DNA of 64,000 nt from Spirochaetaceae bacterium (GCA_007695285.1 REEC01000120.1:1-64000), one strand, 5' to 3'. Shown: positions 36,199 to 45,556, counted from the stretch's first letter. Notes: generated by a model from the letters alone, not told the origin. Numbers and translations: made by a program.

Positions 36199-36786
36199 AT
36201 GAATACTCACTTCAGCACGCGTTTTCAAAAAAAAATCGTGATAATCCATCCGGGCGAGTTCTTCGCGACGCGCGAGAACGTCATGATCTCAACGGTGCTC
36301 GGAAGCTGCATCGCGGTCGCTTTTTTCGACGCCCGGAACAAGATCGGCGGGCTCAATCACTTCATGCTTCCGGGTAACCTGCGCAACGAGACGTTCTACC
36401 TCACCGAAAGCGGCAAGTACGGCATGTTCGCGATGGAGCTCGTGATCAATGAAATGCTGAAGCTCGGCACACGACGATCCGATCTCACCGCGAAGGTGTT
36501 CGGTGGCGCTCATGTTCTTCGAACCTCGCCGGACGGTACCGCGAGCGTACCGAGGGGAAACGTGGAGTTTGCGTTTCAGTATCTCGAGACCGAGCGAATC
36601 ACGATCGACGCGTCGGACGTCGGCGGGACCGCTGCGCGCAAGATTTTTTTTGATCCGCGGACGTCGAAGGTTCTCGTGAAACGGATTACCGGAGCGCTTA
36701 TCACCGATGTTGCACAAGAAGAACGAAAGTACCTTGAGAAGATCAAGAAGGACAAGGACAAACCCTCGGAACCGACGCTTTTCTAG
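36199..36786 (+). CDS. cheD: Chemoreceptor glutamine deamidase CheD, 195 aa
   Basis: Deamidates receptor glutamines and adjusts chemotaxis adaptation. The catalytic cysteine C37 is in STVLGSCIAVAFFD, histidine H54 in GGLNHFMLPG, and T32 is the probable third residue. FGGAHVL and NVEFAFQYLETERI are family motifs. The C-terminal ~35 residues form a charged extension (KDKDKPSEPTLF) not usual in short CheD proteins. It follows the receptor-like gene by 39 bases and likely shares its transcript. Its last bases overlap the convergent FecR-like gene by four. Confidence 0.94.
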   Translation: MNTHFSTRFQKKIVIIHPGEFFATRENVMISTVLGSCIAVAFFDARNKIGGLNHFMLPGNLRNETFYLTESGKYGMFAMELVINEMLKLGTRRSDLTAKVFGGAHVLRTSPDGTASVPRGNVEFAFQYLETERITIDASDVGGTAARKIFFDPRTSKVLVKRITGALITDVAQEERKYLEKIKKDKDKPSEPTLF

Positions 36787-37877
36787 TGCGCAACCGGGCG
36801 ATCGTTCCTTTGCGCGTACATCTTGAGGACGTGCCTGACGTTGGACATCCTCTGTTCGAGCACTCTGCGGTCGACATCGACCGCGCGAAAAAAATCGAGC
36901 GTCGACCGTGTTGCCGTGCCGGCCCCACCCGCCGAACCGTCGCTCGCGAAACTCCGGAGTTCCAGTACTCGGTAGTATACTTTCTCGAAAAGCGAAAAAG
37001 TCGGCCGAATATCGGATAGATACGCGCTAAGCTCGCTCTTATCGTTTTTCTCGCGATCGACGTCGGTCGCCGACCCGATTCGACCCTGCGCGGACTCGCG
37101 CATCCAGACGTCGAGGATGTCACGCCGAGAGAATAGCGCCGCGTACTGCTCCTCGAAACTATCGCGCAGTCGCTCGTACCGGTCGGCGTATACTCCGACC
37201 ACCTGCTCGAAATCTGCGCGCAACGCCGCGGTCCGATCCGCCGTCCAGCGACGCTTGAACTCTTCGAGACCTCCGATTGCGACGGGTATATTTCGAAACG
37301 ATCCATCGACGTTGAGTTCGACCACGAGCCCGGGGCGCGAGAACAGAACACGGCCATCGACTTTTCGACACGCGACGAGACCGTCGCGTGTTAGGATGAG
37401 TACGTCTCCACGTGGAGACAGTATGACGTCGAACGTCGCGAACTCGGCATCGATCACGACTCGCTCGGTTCTCACGGTGAAGCCCGATTTCCCCGCGAGT
37501 TCGGATGCGCCGGGAGCAAGATCGACGGTTAGTGATACCGCACCGGTCATCAACTCGAGTACACCGCGCTGCTCGTAACCGAACGGCGCGAGGTCGAGCG
37601 AAAACGTCGTGTCCGGACCGGCGGTGATCACGGCACTCCCGGTTGTCCGCTCGGTCCGTACTTCGACGAGACTCTCGTGATCGTTTCTGATGAAGTCGAA
37701 GTCCTCGAGCGGAAACCCGAACTCAACGGGGTCCCATAATCTCCGTCCGTCACGATAGACGACGGATCTACCTTCACGATAGGAGATGTGCGTGGCAGGC
37801 GGATCGGACGCCAACACCGCGGTCTGCAAACCGAAGAGAACCAGAAGCGACAAACCGAGTGAGCGGTAATTCATCAT
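36783..37877 (-). CDS. Exported FecR-domain protein, 364 aa
   Basis: A signal peptide (MMNYRSLGLSLLVLFGLQTA ... LAS) precedes a FecR-type beta domain (~50-200: SAVITAGPDTTFSLDLAPFG, GVLELMTGAVSLTVDL, FTVRTERVVIDAEFATFDVI). A helical C-terminal half from ~215 contains coiled-coil-like stretches. It is probably periplasmic; the role is unknown. The start is one of two adjacent ATGs (37877/37874). TATACT at 37892-37887 ends nine bases before the first, with only a weak GGA site. The frame further upstream crosses the hom promoter and is rejected. Confidence 0.75.
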   Translation of the reverse strand: MMNYRSLGLSLLVLFGLQTAVLASDPPATHISYREGRSVVYRDGRRLWDPVEFGFPLEDFDFIRNDHESLVEVRTERTTGSAVITAGPDTTFSLDLAPFGYEQRGVLELMTGAVSLTVDLAPGASELAGKSGFTVRTERVVIDAEFATFDVILSPRGDVLILTRDGLVACRKVDGRVLFSRPGLVVELNVDGSFRNIPVAIGGLEEFKRRWTADRTAALRADFEQVVGVYADRYERLRDSFEEQYAALFSRRDILDVWMRESAQGRIGSATDVDREKNDKSELSAYLSDIRPTFSLFEKVYYRVLELRSFASDGSAGGAGTATRSTLDFFRAVDVDRRVLEQRMSNVRHVLKMYAQRNDRPVAH

Positions 37878-37882
37878 ACTTC

Positions 37883-37934
37883 CAGAAGTATACCTCAAGA
37901 GAACACCCCAAGAGAACACGCCAAGAATACATAC
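37883..37934 (+). repeat. Tandem 13-bp direct repeats (operator-like) between FecR-like gene and hom
   Basis: Consecutive 13-base units start at 37896 (CAAGAGAACACCC), 37909 (CAAGAGAACACGC) and 37922 (CAAGAATACATAC). A degenerate unit starts at 37883 (CAGAAGTATACCT). The first two full units differ at one position. They end six bases before the hom -35 box and overlap the -10 of the divergent gene, a typical position for a regulator-binding array. Confidence 0.7.
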
Positions 37935-37939
37935 ACGTA

Positions 37940-37968
37940 TTGACAGGCAGAATTGCGTCCCGTACGAT
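37940..37968 (+). promoter_or_regulatory. hom promoter
   Basis: TTGACA (37940-37945), 17-base spacer, TACGAT (37963-37968). A short leader with GGGAG precedes the hom start. Confidence 0.75.
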
Positions 37969-37988
37969 GAGCCCGGGAGCCGTATTTG

Positions 37989-39323
37989 ATGCATTTCAAC
38001 CGTACTCGTGTCTCCGTTGCAGTTGTGGGGTGTGGAACCGTCGGCGGTGCGACGGTCGCCGTGCTCACGCGCGACCGCGCACCTATCGCCGCGCGGAGCG
38101 GCGTCGAACTCAATCTTGCGTACGTGGTCGAGAAGAACGCCGCGCAAGCCGAAAAGGCCGGCGTCGACCGGGCGATCGTTACCGACAACCTTGAGCCGGC
38201 CCTCAACGACGGGGCCGTTCGCATCGTCGTCGAACTCGTCGGTGGAACCGGGATCGCACGAGAGATCGTGGAGAAGTCGCTGCGCGCCGGAAAACACGTC
38301 GTCACGGCGAACAAAGCGTTGCTCGCGAAACACGGCCCCGAGCTTTTCGCGATTGCGCGGGAAAACGCGGTTTCGCTCGCGTTCGAGGCGAGCTGCGGAG
38401 GCGGAATACCGATCGTGCGCGCGTTGTACGACGGTTTGATCGCGAACGAAATCGAGGCGATCTACGGAATCGTGAACGGAACGTGCAACTATATCCTCTC
38501 AAAAATGATCACCGATGGAGAGAGTTACGCCGAAGCTCTCGCCGACGCCCAAGAAATCGGTCTCGCGGAGGCCGATCCCGGACTCGACGTCGGTGGCATC
38601 GACTCGGCGCACAAGATCGCGATCATGGGTGCTCTCGCGTTCGGACAGCGCGTCGCGTTCGACTCGATTCCGGTCGTCGGCATCGACAGTTTGGACCTGA
38701 CCGACGTCTTGTTCGCGCAGCGGCTCGGTTACGTCGTGAAGCTTCTCGCGGTCGCCGAAAAACGTGGCGGCGACGTATCGCTCCGCGTCGAGCCCGCGTT
38801 TATCGGCGAGCAGCATCCATTGGCGTGGGTCTCGGGGCCGTTCAACGCGGTGAGCGTGTACGGGAACCGCACGGGCCACACGATGTACTACGGCCGCGGC
38901 GCCGGAGGCTCTCCGACCGCGTCGGCCGTTGTGGCCGACGTCGTCTCGATCGCGACGGGAGTGTACGAGAGGTTCTTCGACCGGTGCGCGCACTGGCCCG
39001 ACCGCGCGGTAGAGTCGCCGATCCTCCCGCTCGACGACACCGCCACACGATTCTATATCCGTACAAACGTGACTGACTCTCCCGGTACGCTCGCGCAGAT
39101 CGCGGCGATCTTTGGCCGGCACGGCATTAGCATCGCGTCGGTACACCAGGACGAGATCGCCGATGAGGCCGCCGAGACCGTCGTTCCGGTAGTCGTCACT
39201 CTCCATACCGCCCGCAGAATCAGCGCAAAACAGGCGGTCGCCGAGATCGATGCTCTCTCGACGACCGGAGACCGCAGCACGATCATCCCGATCGTCGATG
39301 AACACGCCGAGTGCGTGAGTTGA
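37989..39323 (+). CDS. hom: Homoserine dehydrogenase, 444 aa
   Basis: NAD(P)H-dependent reduction of aspartate semialdehyde to homoserine, the entry to threonine and methionine. VAVVGCGTVGGATV is the nucleotide-binding motif. GTCNYILSKM and EIGLAEADPGLDVGGIDSAHK are the catalytic signatures. A C-terminal ACT domain (~355-435, YIRTNVTDSPGTLAQIAAIFG) suggests feedback control by an amino acid, by family analogy threonine. ATG 37989 is preferred; a TTG at 37986 is better spaced from GGGAG and cannot be excluded. Confidence 0.95.
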   Translation: MHFNRTRVSVAVVGCGTVGGATVAVLTRDRAPIAARSGVELNLAYVVEKNAAQAEKAGVDRAIVTDNLEPALNDGAVRIVVELVGGTGIAREIVEKSLRAGKHVVTANKALLAKHGPELFAIARENAVSLAFEASCGGGIPIVRALYDGLIANEIEAIYGIVNGTCNYILSKMITDGESYAEALADAQEIGLAEADPGLDVGGIDSAHKIAIMGALAFGQRVAFDSIPVVGIDSLDLTDVLFAQRLGYVVKLLAVAEKRGGDVSLRVEPAFIGEQHPLAWVSGPFNAVSVYGNRTGHTMYYGRGAGGSPTASAVVADVVSIATGVYERFFDRCAHWPDRAVESPILPLDDTATRFYIRTNVTDSPGTLAQIAAIFGRHGISIASVHQDEIADEAAETVVPVVVTLHTARRISAKQAVAEIDALSTTGDRSTIIPIVDEHAECVS

Positions 39324-39346
39324 GCAATAAAAAAAGGCAGGAACCC

Positions 39347-41911
39347 GTGAAAGTACTATCGTATACCGTTCATCCTGAGATCCCCGAACCGCTGAAACCT
39401 CTTGAAGAGCTCGCGCATAATCTTTGGGTCAGTTGGAACTTCGACGCAGTTGCCCTTTTCATCCGACTCGATTACGACGCGTGGCTGCACTCCAACCAGA
39501 ATCCCGCGCGCGTGCTCGGCGCGGTTTCGCAGCAGAGATACGAGGAGCTCGCAACCGACGATTCGTTCGTCTCGGCGGTCAACTCGGTGTACGAGAAGTT
39601 CCTGAAGTACAAGAACGGTACCGAGTGGTACTCCGAGCAGCACCCGAAACCAAAGGGCGACAAAGCGCGCGACGTAATAGCGTACTTCTCGATGGAGTAC
39701 GGGCTCGACGTATCGCTCCCGATTTACTCGGGCGGCCTCGGAATTCTGTCGGGCGATCACGTCAAGACATCGTCCGATCTTGGCCTTCCGCTCGTCGCGG
39801 TCGGGCTGCTGTACCGACAGGGTTACTTCAAACAGTACCTGAACGCCGACGGTTTTCAGCAGGAGTCGTACCCCGAGAACGACTGGTACAACATGCCGGT
39901 AACGCGGTGCCTGACCGCGGACGGCGACGACGTCAAGATCACGGTCAAGATCGTCGACGCAATCGTGACGGCACGCGTCTGGGAAGTGAAGGTCGGGCGC
40001 AACTCGCTGTACCTGCTCGACACGAACATCGACGAGAACACCGACGAGTACAAACGAATAACCGCAACGCTATACGGCGGCAATCGTGAGACCCGAATCC
40101 AGCAGGAGATTCTGCTGGGAATCGGAGGTATCCGGGCGCTGCGCGCTCTCGGCATCAACCCGACCGTGACGCACATGAACGAAGGACACTCGGCTTTTCT
40201 CGGAATCGAGCGAATCCGTGAACACATGGAGCTCGACGGCCTCTCGTTCGGCGAGGCGAAACAGGCGCTGTGGCCGACAAACATTTTCACGACGCATACC
40301 CCCGTGCCGGCCGGCAACGAGAGATTCTCGATCGAGACGATGCAGAAGTACTTCGAATCGGTCACGGTCGGAACCGGTATTTCGTGGGACGATCTCATGG
40401 CTCTCGGACGCGAAAACCCGACCGATACGCAGGAACACTTCTGCATGACCGTGCTCGCGCTTCGGCTTTCGGCGTACAACAACGGCGTCAGCGTACTCCA
40501 CGGCGATGTGTCGCGCGAAATGTGGAGGAACGTATGGCCCGGTCTGTCGCGAGACGAGGTCCCGATCGGGTCGATCACGAATGGAGTGCACCCGCGAACG
40601 TGGCTGTCTCACGACATGCTCGACTTACTCGACCGGTACTTCGGTCCGCGATTCGAGAACGAGCCGGTCAACCTTGATATCTGGGACAGGATCGACCGCG
40701 TCTCGGACGAGGAACTCTGGCGGACGCACGAACGACGGAAAAGCCGTCTGGTCGCGTTCGCACGCGAGCGGCTGAAAGAGCAGCTGGCCGCGCGCGGGGC
40801 GAGCGGCGCTCACCTCGGACACGCGAGCGAGGTGCTCTCACCGAACGTCTTGACGATCTGCTTCGCGCGACGGTTCGCCACGTATAAACGCGCGATGTTG
40901 CTGTTCCGTGATCCCGCGCGCCTCAAGAAGCTGCTCTCCGACCCCGAGCGCCCGATTCAGATCATCTTCGCCGGCAAGGCGCATCCGCACGACATTCCCG
41001 GCAAAAACCTCATCAAAGACATCGTACACTTTGCGGGCAGTCCTGACGTCCGGAGCCGGATCGTTTTTCTGGAAAACTACGACATGACGATGGCGAAGTA
41101 CCTGGTCTCGGGCGCCGACCTCTGGTTGAACACACCACGCCGTCCGCTCGAGGCGAGCGGTACAAGCGGCATGAAGGCCGCGATCAACGGCGTGTTGAAC
41201 TGTTCGGTGCTCGACGGCTGGTGGGCCGAGGCGTACCGGCCCGAGATCGGCTACGCGATCGGGCGCGGCGAGGTATACGCCGACGAGGAGATGCAGGACG
41301 AGATAGAGAGCAAGGCGTTATACGACCTGCTCGAGCGAGAGATCGTCCCGACGTTCTACGACACCGGACTCGACGGCTTGCCGCGCGAGTGGATTCGCAA
41401 AATGAAAGCGACGATGCGCGAGATCGGAAAACAGTTCTCGAGCCACCGAATGCTGCACGAGTACACCGATTCGTTCTATACACCCGCGCTCGAGAACGGC
41501 GTTCGGTTCGCCGCGGACAACTACAGACTCGCGAAGGACGCCGCAGCGTACGTTGCACGGCTCAGGGATCACTGGAGCGAGATCGCGATACATGACATCG
41601 TCGCTCACTCGGCGCCGCGCCTGAACGTCGGCGAAACGCTCGAGATCGAGGCGACGGTTCAGCTCGGTGCGTTGAAATCCGAGGAAGTTGCGGTCGAGTT
41701 GTACTTCGGACAGATCACGTCACAAGGCGATTTCGATCATCCGTCGACGATCGAGATGTCGACCGATGGTGCCGTACACAACGGGACTCGCGTCTACCGT
41801 GTCTCGGTTCCGTGCGGGATCACGGGACAGCAGGGCTGTTCGGTACGCGTTGTCCCGAAGGATCACGCTCTGGTACACCCGTACCTCCCGGGGTTCGTCA
41901 TCTGGGCGTAA
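39347..41911 (+). CDS. glgP: Alpha-glucan (glycogen) phosphorylase, 854 aa
   Basis: Phosphorolysis of glycogen or maltodextrin to glucose-1-phosphate with PLP as cofactor. It matches the bacterial/archaeal short class: PLEELAHNLWVSWN, YFSMEYGLDVSLPIYSGGLGILSGDH, and MNEGHSAFLGIERIRE. The PLP-site region is near ASGTSGMKAAINGVLNCSVLDGWW. The C-terminal ~100 residues are a beta domain. The start is taken as GTG 39347 with AGGAA just upstream. A GTG at 39311 would overlap hom and add an atypical N-terminus. Hom and glgP are adjacent but functionally unrelated. Confidence 0.93.
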   Translation: MKVLSYTVHPEIPEPLKPLEELAHNLWVSWNFDAVALFIRLDYDAWLHSNQNPARVLGAVSQQRYEELATDDSFVSAVNSVYEKFLKYKNGTEWYSEQHPKPKGDKARDVIAYFSMEYGLDVSLPIYSGGLGILSGDHVKTSSDLGLPLVAVGLLYRQGYFKQYLNADGFQQESYPENDWYNMPVTRCLTADGDDVKITVKIVDAIVTARVWEVKVGRNSLYLLDTNIDENTDEYKRITATLYGGNRETRIQQEILLGIGGIRALRALGINPTVTHMNEGHSAFLGIERIREHMELDGLSFGEAKQALWPTNIFTTHTPVPAGNERFSIETMQKYFESVTVGTGISWDDLMALGRENPTDTQEHFCMTVLALRLSAYNNGVSVLHGDVSREMWRNVWPGLSRDEVPIGSITNGVHPRTWLSHDMLDLLDRYFGPRFENEPVNLDIWDRIDRVSDEELWRTHERRKSRLVAFARERLKEQLAARGASGAHLGHASEVLSPNVLTICFARRFATYKRAMLLFRDPARLKKLLSDPERPIQIIFAGKAHPHDIPGKNLIKDIVHFAGSPDVRSRIVFLENYDMTMAKYLVSGADLWLNTPRRPLEASGTSGMKAAINGVLNCSVLDGWWAEAYRPEIGYAIGRGEVYADEEMQDEIESKALYDLLEREIVPTFYDTGLDGLPREWIRKMKATMREIGKQFSSHRMLHEYTDSFYTPALENGVRFAADNYRLAKDAAAYVARLRDHWSEIAIHDIVAHSAPRLNVGETLEIEATVQLGALKSEEVAVELYFGQITSQGDFDHPSTIEMSTDGAVHNGTRVYRVSVPCGITGQQGCSVRVVPKDHALVHPYLPGFVIWA

Positions 41912-41929
41912 AACCCCCGGTTGGGACCT

Positions 41930-42640
41930 TTACAGTACCGGCATAATGCCCGAGATCACGGGATCGAGCAGAACAAATCCGAGCACGATGACGAGCGCGG
42001 GAAGGAAGTCGGCGGTTTTCACCTTTTTCAGGCCCAACAAGTTTAAGCCGATCATGATCACGAGCGCGCCCCCGCTCCCGGTGATCTCGGTGATGACCAA
42101 CGGCGATACAACGGGAGCGAAAAACGCGGCGAGCATAGTGAGGCCGCCTTGGTACACGAGAATCGTGATCGCAGAAAACCCGACGCCGACCCCGAGTACC
42201 GACGCCAACATAATCGCCATGAACCCGTCCATCACGGACTTTGTCAGAATCAATTCGTAATTGCCCTCGGCGCCGGCTCGGAACGCTCCGACGATCGTCA
42301 TCGCACCGACGCAAAAAAGGACCGATGCGTTCAAAAAGCCGTACGCGAACTCCGTGTGACCGTCACCACGCGCGAACCGTTCCCTGAGCAGCACACCGAT
42401 GCGCAGGATTCCGTCCTCGATCTTGAGCGCCGTACCAACCACCCCACCGACCGTGAGCGCCAAGGCCAGATACAGCACCCGCGTCGTCTCGAGCGCCATC
42501 GAGATTCCAAGGATAAGCGACACAACACCGATTCCGGTGTACACGACCGTCTTGAGCGACTCGGTGATCCGCGCCTTGAATAGCCCTCCGACGACCGTCC
42601 CGAGGATTACCGCCGCGGCGTTGATGATAGTAGCGATCAT
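41930..42640 (-). CDS. DUF554-family integral membrane protein, 236 aa
   Basis: A hydrophobic protein with about seven membrane segments. MIATIINAAAVILGTVVGGL at the N-terminus and the conserved KSVMDGFMAIMLASVLGVGVGFSA region identify the DUF554 (YqgA/YdfK-like) family, a putative transporter of unknown substrate. The ATG at 42640 is chosen: the -10 box (TACACT) ends seven bases upstream, so the mRNA is probably leaderless. The open frame to 42682 would place the start upstream of the promoter. It is convergent with glgP. Confidence 0.85.
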   Translation of the reverse strand: MIATIINAAAVILGTVVGGLFKARITESLKTVVYTGIGVVSLILGISMALETTRVLYLALALTVGGVVGTALKIEDGILRIGVLLRERFARGDGHTEFAYGFLNASVLFCVGAMTIVGAFRAGAEGNYELILTKSVMDGFMAIMLASVLGVGVGFSAITILVYQGGLTMLAAFFAPVVSPLVITEITGSGGALVIMIGLNLLGLKKVKTADFLPALVIVLGFVLLDPVISGIMPVL

Positions 42641-42647
42641 GCGCGTC

Positions 42648-42676
42648 AGTGTAGCGAAATCGGTTCCCGGTGAAAA
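42648..42676 (-). promoter_or_regulatory. Promoter of the DUF554 gene (leaderless architecture)
   Basis: Minus strand TTTTCA (42676-42671), 17-base spacer, TACACT (42653-42648), ending seven bases before the ATG. It is divergent from the lipoprotein promoter at 42710-42738. Confidence 0.55.
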
Positions 42677-42709
42677 TCCCACGTCGATCGAGTGACGGCG
42701 ATTGACGTG

Positions 42710-42738
42710 TTGACCGGTGCGGCGGCGCGCGATATCAT
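42710..42738 (+). promoter_or_regulatory. Promoter of the TPR lipoprotein gene (leaderless architecture)
   Basis: TTGACC (42710-42715), 17-base spacer, TATCAT (42733-42738), ending six bases before ATG 42745. The bases between (CGGCGT) contain no Shine-Dalgarno. Confidence 0.7.
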
Positions 42739-42744
42739 CGGCGT

Positions 42745-43158
42745 ATGAAAATGTCCCCGACCAAGAAACTGTGTATTATAACAATTGCCGGAGTAATTGC
42801 CGTCGCCGCGTGCCACACCGGTCCGCCCGAGATTCCCGAAGAACTCACGTCGGCCGAGTTTTTTCAGAGGGCGCAAGAAGCCGTCGATCAGGAAAACTGG
42901 GACCATGCCCTCGCGTACTACGTCGAGTTCCTCGAACGCTACCCTGATGATCTGCAGAACGTCGTCGCGGCCGAGTACGAAATCGCGTTCATCTACTATC
43001 GCCGGGGCGAACGCACGATCGCGCGTGAGCGCTTTAATGCGCTGCTTGCGCGGTACGATGAGCCGGGTTCCGGGCGCCTCCCGGATTGGCCCGCGGTACT
43101 CGCGGAGAGGATCCTGGAAATCATGGATGAAAGCGAGGCCGCGCAGACCTCGTCATGA
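42745..43158 (+). CDS. Lipoprotein with TPR-like repeats, 137 aa
   Basis: Lipoprotein signal with lipobox AVAAC (cysteine at ~23). A helical repeat region (AEFFQRAQEAVDQENWDHALAYYVEFLERYPDD) follows, typical of TPR units in outer-membrane assembly or secretion lipoproteins. It is far shorter than BamD, so the role is uncertain. A start on the second ATG (codon 3) is also possible, but the promoter geometry fits the first. The 3' end overlaps a convergent lipoprotein gene by six bases. Confidence 0.8.
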   Translation: MKMSPTKKLCIITIAGVIAVAACHTGPPEIPEELTSAEFFQRAQEAVDQENWDHALAYYVEFLERYPDDLQNVVAAEYEIAFIYYRRGERTIARERFNALLARYDEPGSGRLPDWPAVLAERILEIMDESEAAQTSS

Positions 43159-43731
43159 AACGTCAAGAATCGCTGGAAACGGCGGAACCGATCCCGCCTC
43201 GACGGCGCCCCGGAAAAACTCGTATTCCGACAGGAACCGCGCGACGAATCGACACGGTAGGTCAACCGTCGACGCAAACGTGAAAAAGAACGTAGGTCCG
43301 TCGCGTTCGGCACGCGCGTAAACGATCGTTTCGTCTCCGGGCGGTGCCACGAGCAGCGACAACTGCTCGCACGTAATCCGGTCCCACGCCGGCAGATCGA
43401 CCGGCCGATCAACGTACTCCACCGCCACTGCCGCATGCCCCGACTCCATGAAGAGAGTGTAGTCGCCGCGCCACACGCTGATCACGTTGCTTCCGAGTGC
43501 GTCAAGACCGGTCCGACGGTACGGACCGTCGGCGAGCACCGCTTGGCCGGCGCCGAACTCTTCATCTGTCCGTTGCACGACGGTCGTATCGGGTCGCGGA
43601 GCAAGAGATCCACGCTCGGAAATCGACCGATCCACGTCGGTCGGAACGCACGCGATGAGCGACAGGACCACGGCGAGCGGTATAGTCGCTAACGCGTTCG
43701 CCGATCTTGTCACGAACTCGCCGACGGCCAC
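43153..43731 (-). CDS. Putative lipoprotein of unknown function, 192 aa
   Basis: The N-terminus TRSANALATIPLAVVLSLIAC ends in a lipobox-like LIAC. The mature part is globular, with segments LFMESGHAAVAVEYVDRPVD and FFFTFASTVDLPCRFVARFL. I do not recognise it. A GTG start at 43731 lies one base after the glmS stop, and another GTG at 43713 would give a tidier signal peptide; neither has a strong ribosome site. It is probably translated from the glmS transcript. Confidence 0.65.
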   Translation of the reverse strand: MAVGEFVTRSANALATIPLAVVLSLIACVPTDVDRSISERGSLAPRPDTTVVQRTDEEFGAGQAVLADGPYRRTGLDALGSNVISVWRGDYTLFMESGHAAVAVEYVDRPVDLPAWDRITCEQLSLLVAPPGDETIVYARAERDGPTFFFTFASTVDLPCRFVARFLSEYEFFRGAVEAGSVPPFPAILDVS

Positions 43732-43732
43732 G

Positions 43733-45556
43733 TTACTCGACCGTGACGCTCTTGGCGAGGTTCCGCGGCTGATCGACGTTTCGTCCGAGTTCGAGTGCCG
43801 TGTAGTACGAGAACAGCTGAAGCGGAACTACCATGAGAAACGGATAGATCACCGTCGACGCGCGTGGTATTTCGATCACGTCGTCGGCGACCTCGGCGAC
43901 GTCACGATCACCGTCGACGCACACCGCGATCACGGGCCCCCTCCTCGCCTTCACTTCCTTCATGTTCGAGAGGACTTTGTCGCGCAGCGCGTCGTCGGGA
44001 ACGAGGAACAAGCTCGGCGTCTGCTCGTTGATCAGAGCAATCGGTCCGTGTTTGATCTCCGCCGCGGAGTAGCCCTCGGCGTGAATGTACGAGATTTCCT
44101 TGAGCTTCAACGCGCCTTCGAGCGCGACCGGATAGTTCAGGCCGCGTCCGAGAAAAAGAAAATCGGCCACGCCCGCGTACTTCTTCGCGAGAGAACGGAT
44201 CGTGTCGACGCGTGAAAGCATCGAGCGGATATGTTCGGGGATGCTTTCGAGCGCCTGGACAAACTCCTTCCCCCCCTCGTACGACATATCGCGCATCCGG
44301 GCGATTAGGAGCGCAAACAGGTAGAACGCGGTCAGCTGGCTCGTGAAGGCCTTTGTCGACGCGACCGCGATCTCGGGTCCGGAGTGGATGTACACACCTC
44401 CGTCGGACTCACGCGGAATCGTGGCACCGACGACATTACAGATCCCGAGCACGCGCGCGCCCTTGCGCTGCAGTTCGCGCATCGCGTATAACGTATCGGC
44501 GGTTTCCCCCGACTGAGAGACGGCGAAGTACACAGTGTTTCGCTCGACGATTGGATTCCGATACCGGAGCTCGGAAGCGAGTTCAGCGGTACACGGAATT
44601 CGCGCTATCGACTCGATCAGGTTGGCCGCGACGAGCCCGGCGTGAAAAGACGTTCCGGCCGCGATGATCTTCACGCGTTCGGTATTGAGAAGCTCGGCGC
44701 GGCTCATGTTGAGACCGCCGAGATGGCTCGTTGCGTACTCGTGATCGATTCGGCCCTGCATCGCACGCAGGATCGAGTCGGGCTGTTCGAAGATCTCCTT
44801 CTCCATGAAGTGGGCATACCCGTCCTTCTCGATCTCCTCGAGCTCCCACGAGATGAACTCGATCTTCTTGTCTACGGTGTTCCTTCTCTGGTCGGTCAGG
44901 TGGTACGTCGAAGGCGTGATCGAGATGATCTCGCCGTCTTCGATGTACACAACCTGCTTTGTATGCGCGACGATTGCGGTCACATCGGACGCGAGAAACA
45001 TCTCGTCATCGCCGATTCCAAGCACGAGCGGAGAACCGTTGCGCGCCCCGACGATCGTATCCGGCTCGTCCGCGTGCAGCGCGACGATGCCGTACGTTCC
45101 CTGCAGCAGCGTCAACGCCTGCGCCATCGTCTTTTCCAGGTTTCCCTCGTACAGGCTTGCAAGCAAGTGCGCGATAACCTCGGAATCCGTGTCGGACGCA
45201 AAAACGCAGCCGTCTTCTTCCAGTTTTTCTCGAAGGGCGGTATAGTTCTCGATGATACCGTTATGCACGATCACGATCTTTCCGGTCGCATCGGCGTGGG
45301 GATGTGCGTTCGCGTCGTTCACGACACCGTGAGTCGCCCACCGGGTGTGCCCGATTCCGCACGTGCCGGGCAGATCCTCGGGAACGACCTCGGCCAGGTT
45401 GTTGATCTTGCCTTTTTTCTTGAAGACAGCCACGTCGCCGTCTGAAAGAACCCCGATTCCCGCCGAGTCGTACCCCCGATACTCGAGACGGCGCAATCCT
45501 TGTATCAGAATCGGCCCCGCCGGTTTGGGACCACAGTAACCTATTATGCCGCACAT
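43733..45556 (-). CDS. glmS: Glutamine--fructose-6-phosphate aminotransferase, 607 aa
   Basis: First step of UDP-GlcNAc synthesis. The N-terminal Ntn glutaminase starts MCGIIGYCG, with the nucleophile Cys2. RRLEYRGYDSAGI and GHTRWATHG follow. Two SIS isomerase domains occupy ~290-600, with SQSGETADTL and the C-terminal QLFSYYTALELGRNVDQPRNLAKSVTVE. GAGGAG precedes ATG 45556. Only 46 bases separate it from the Crp-like gene, leaving no room for a glmS ribozyme, and none is seen. It is likely cotranscribed with that regulator. Confidence 0.97.
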   Translation of the reverse strand: MCGIIGYCGPKPAGPILIQGLRRLEYRGYDSAGIGVLSDGDVAVFKKKGKINNLAEVVPEDLPGTCGIGHTRWATHGVVNDANAHPHADATGKIVIVHNGIIENYTALREKLEEDGCVFASDTDSEVIAHLLASLYEGNLEKTMAQALTLLQGTYGIVALHADEPDTIVGARNGSPLVLGIGDDEMFLASDVTAIVAHTKQVVYIEDGEIISITPSTYHLTDQRRNTVDKKIEFISWELEEIEKDGYAHFMEKEIFEQPDSILRAMQGRIDHEYATSHLGGLNMSRAELLNTERVKIIAAGTSFHAGLVAANLIESIARIPCTAELASELRYRNPIVERNTVYFAVSQSGETADTLYAMRELQRKGARVLGICNVVGATIPRESDGGVYIHSGPEIAVASTKAFTSQLTAFYLFALLIARMRDMSYEGGKEFVQALESIPEHIRSMLSRVDTIRSLAKKYAGVADFLFLGRGLNYPVALEGALKLKEISYIHAEGYSAAEIKHGPIALINEQTPSLFLVPDDALRDKVLSNMKEVKARRGPVIAVCVDGDRDVAEVADDVIEIPRASTVIYPFLMVVPLQLFSYYTALELGRNVDQPRNLAKSVTVE

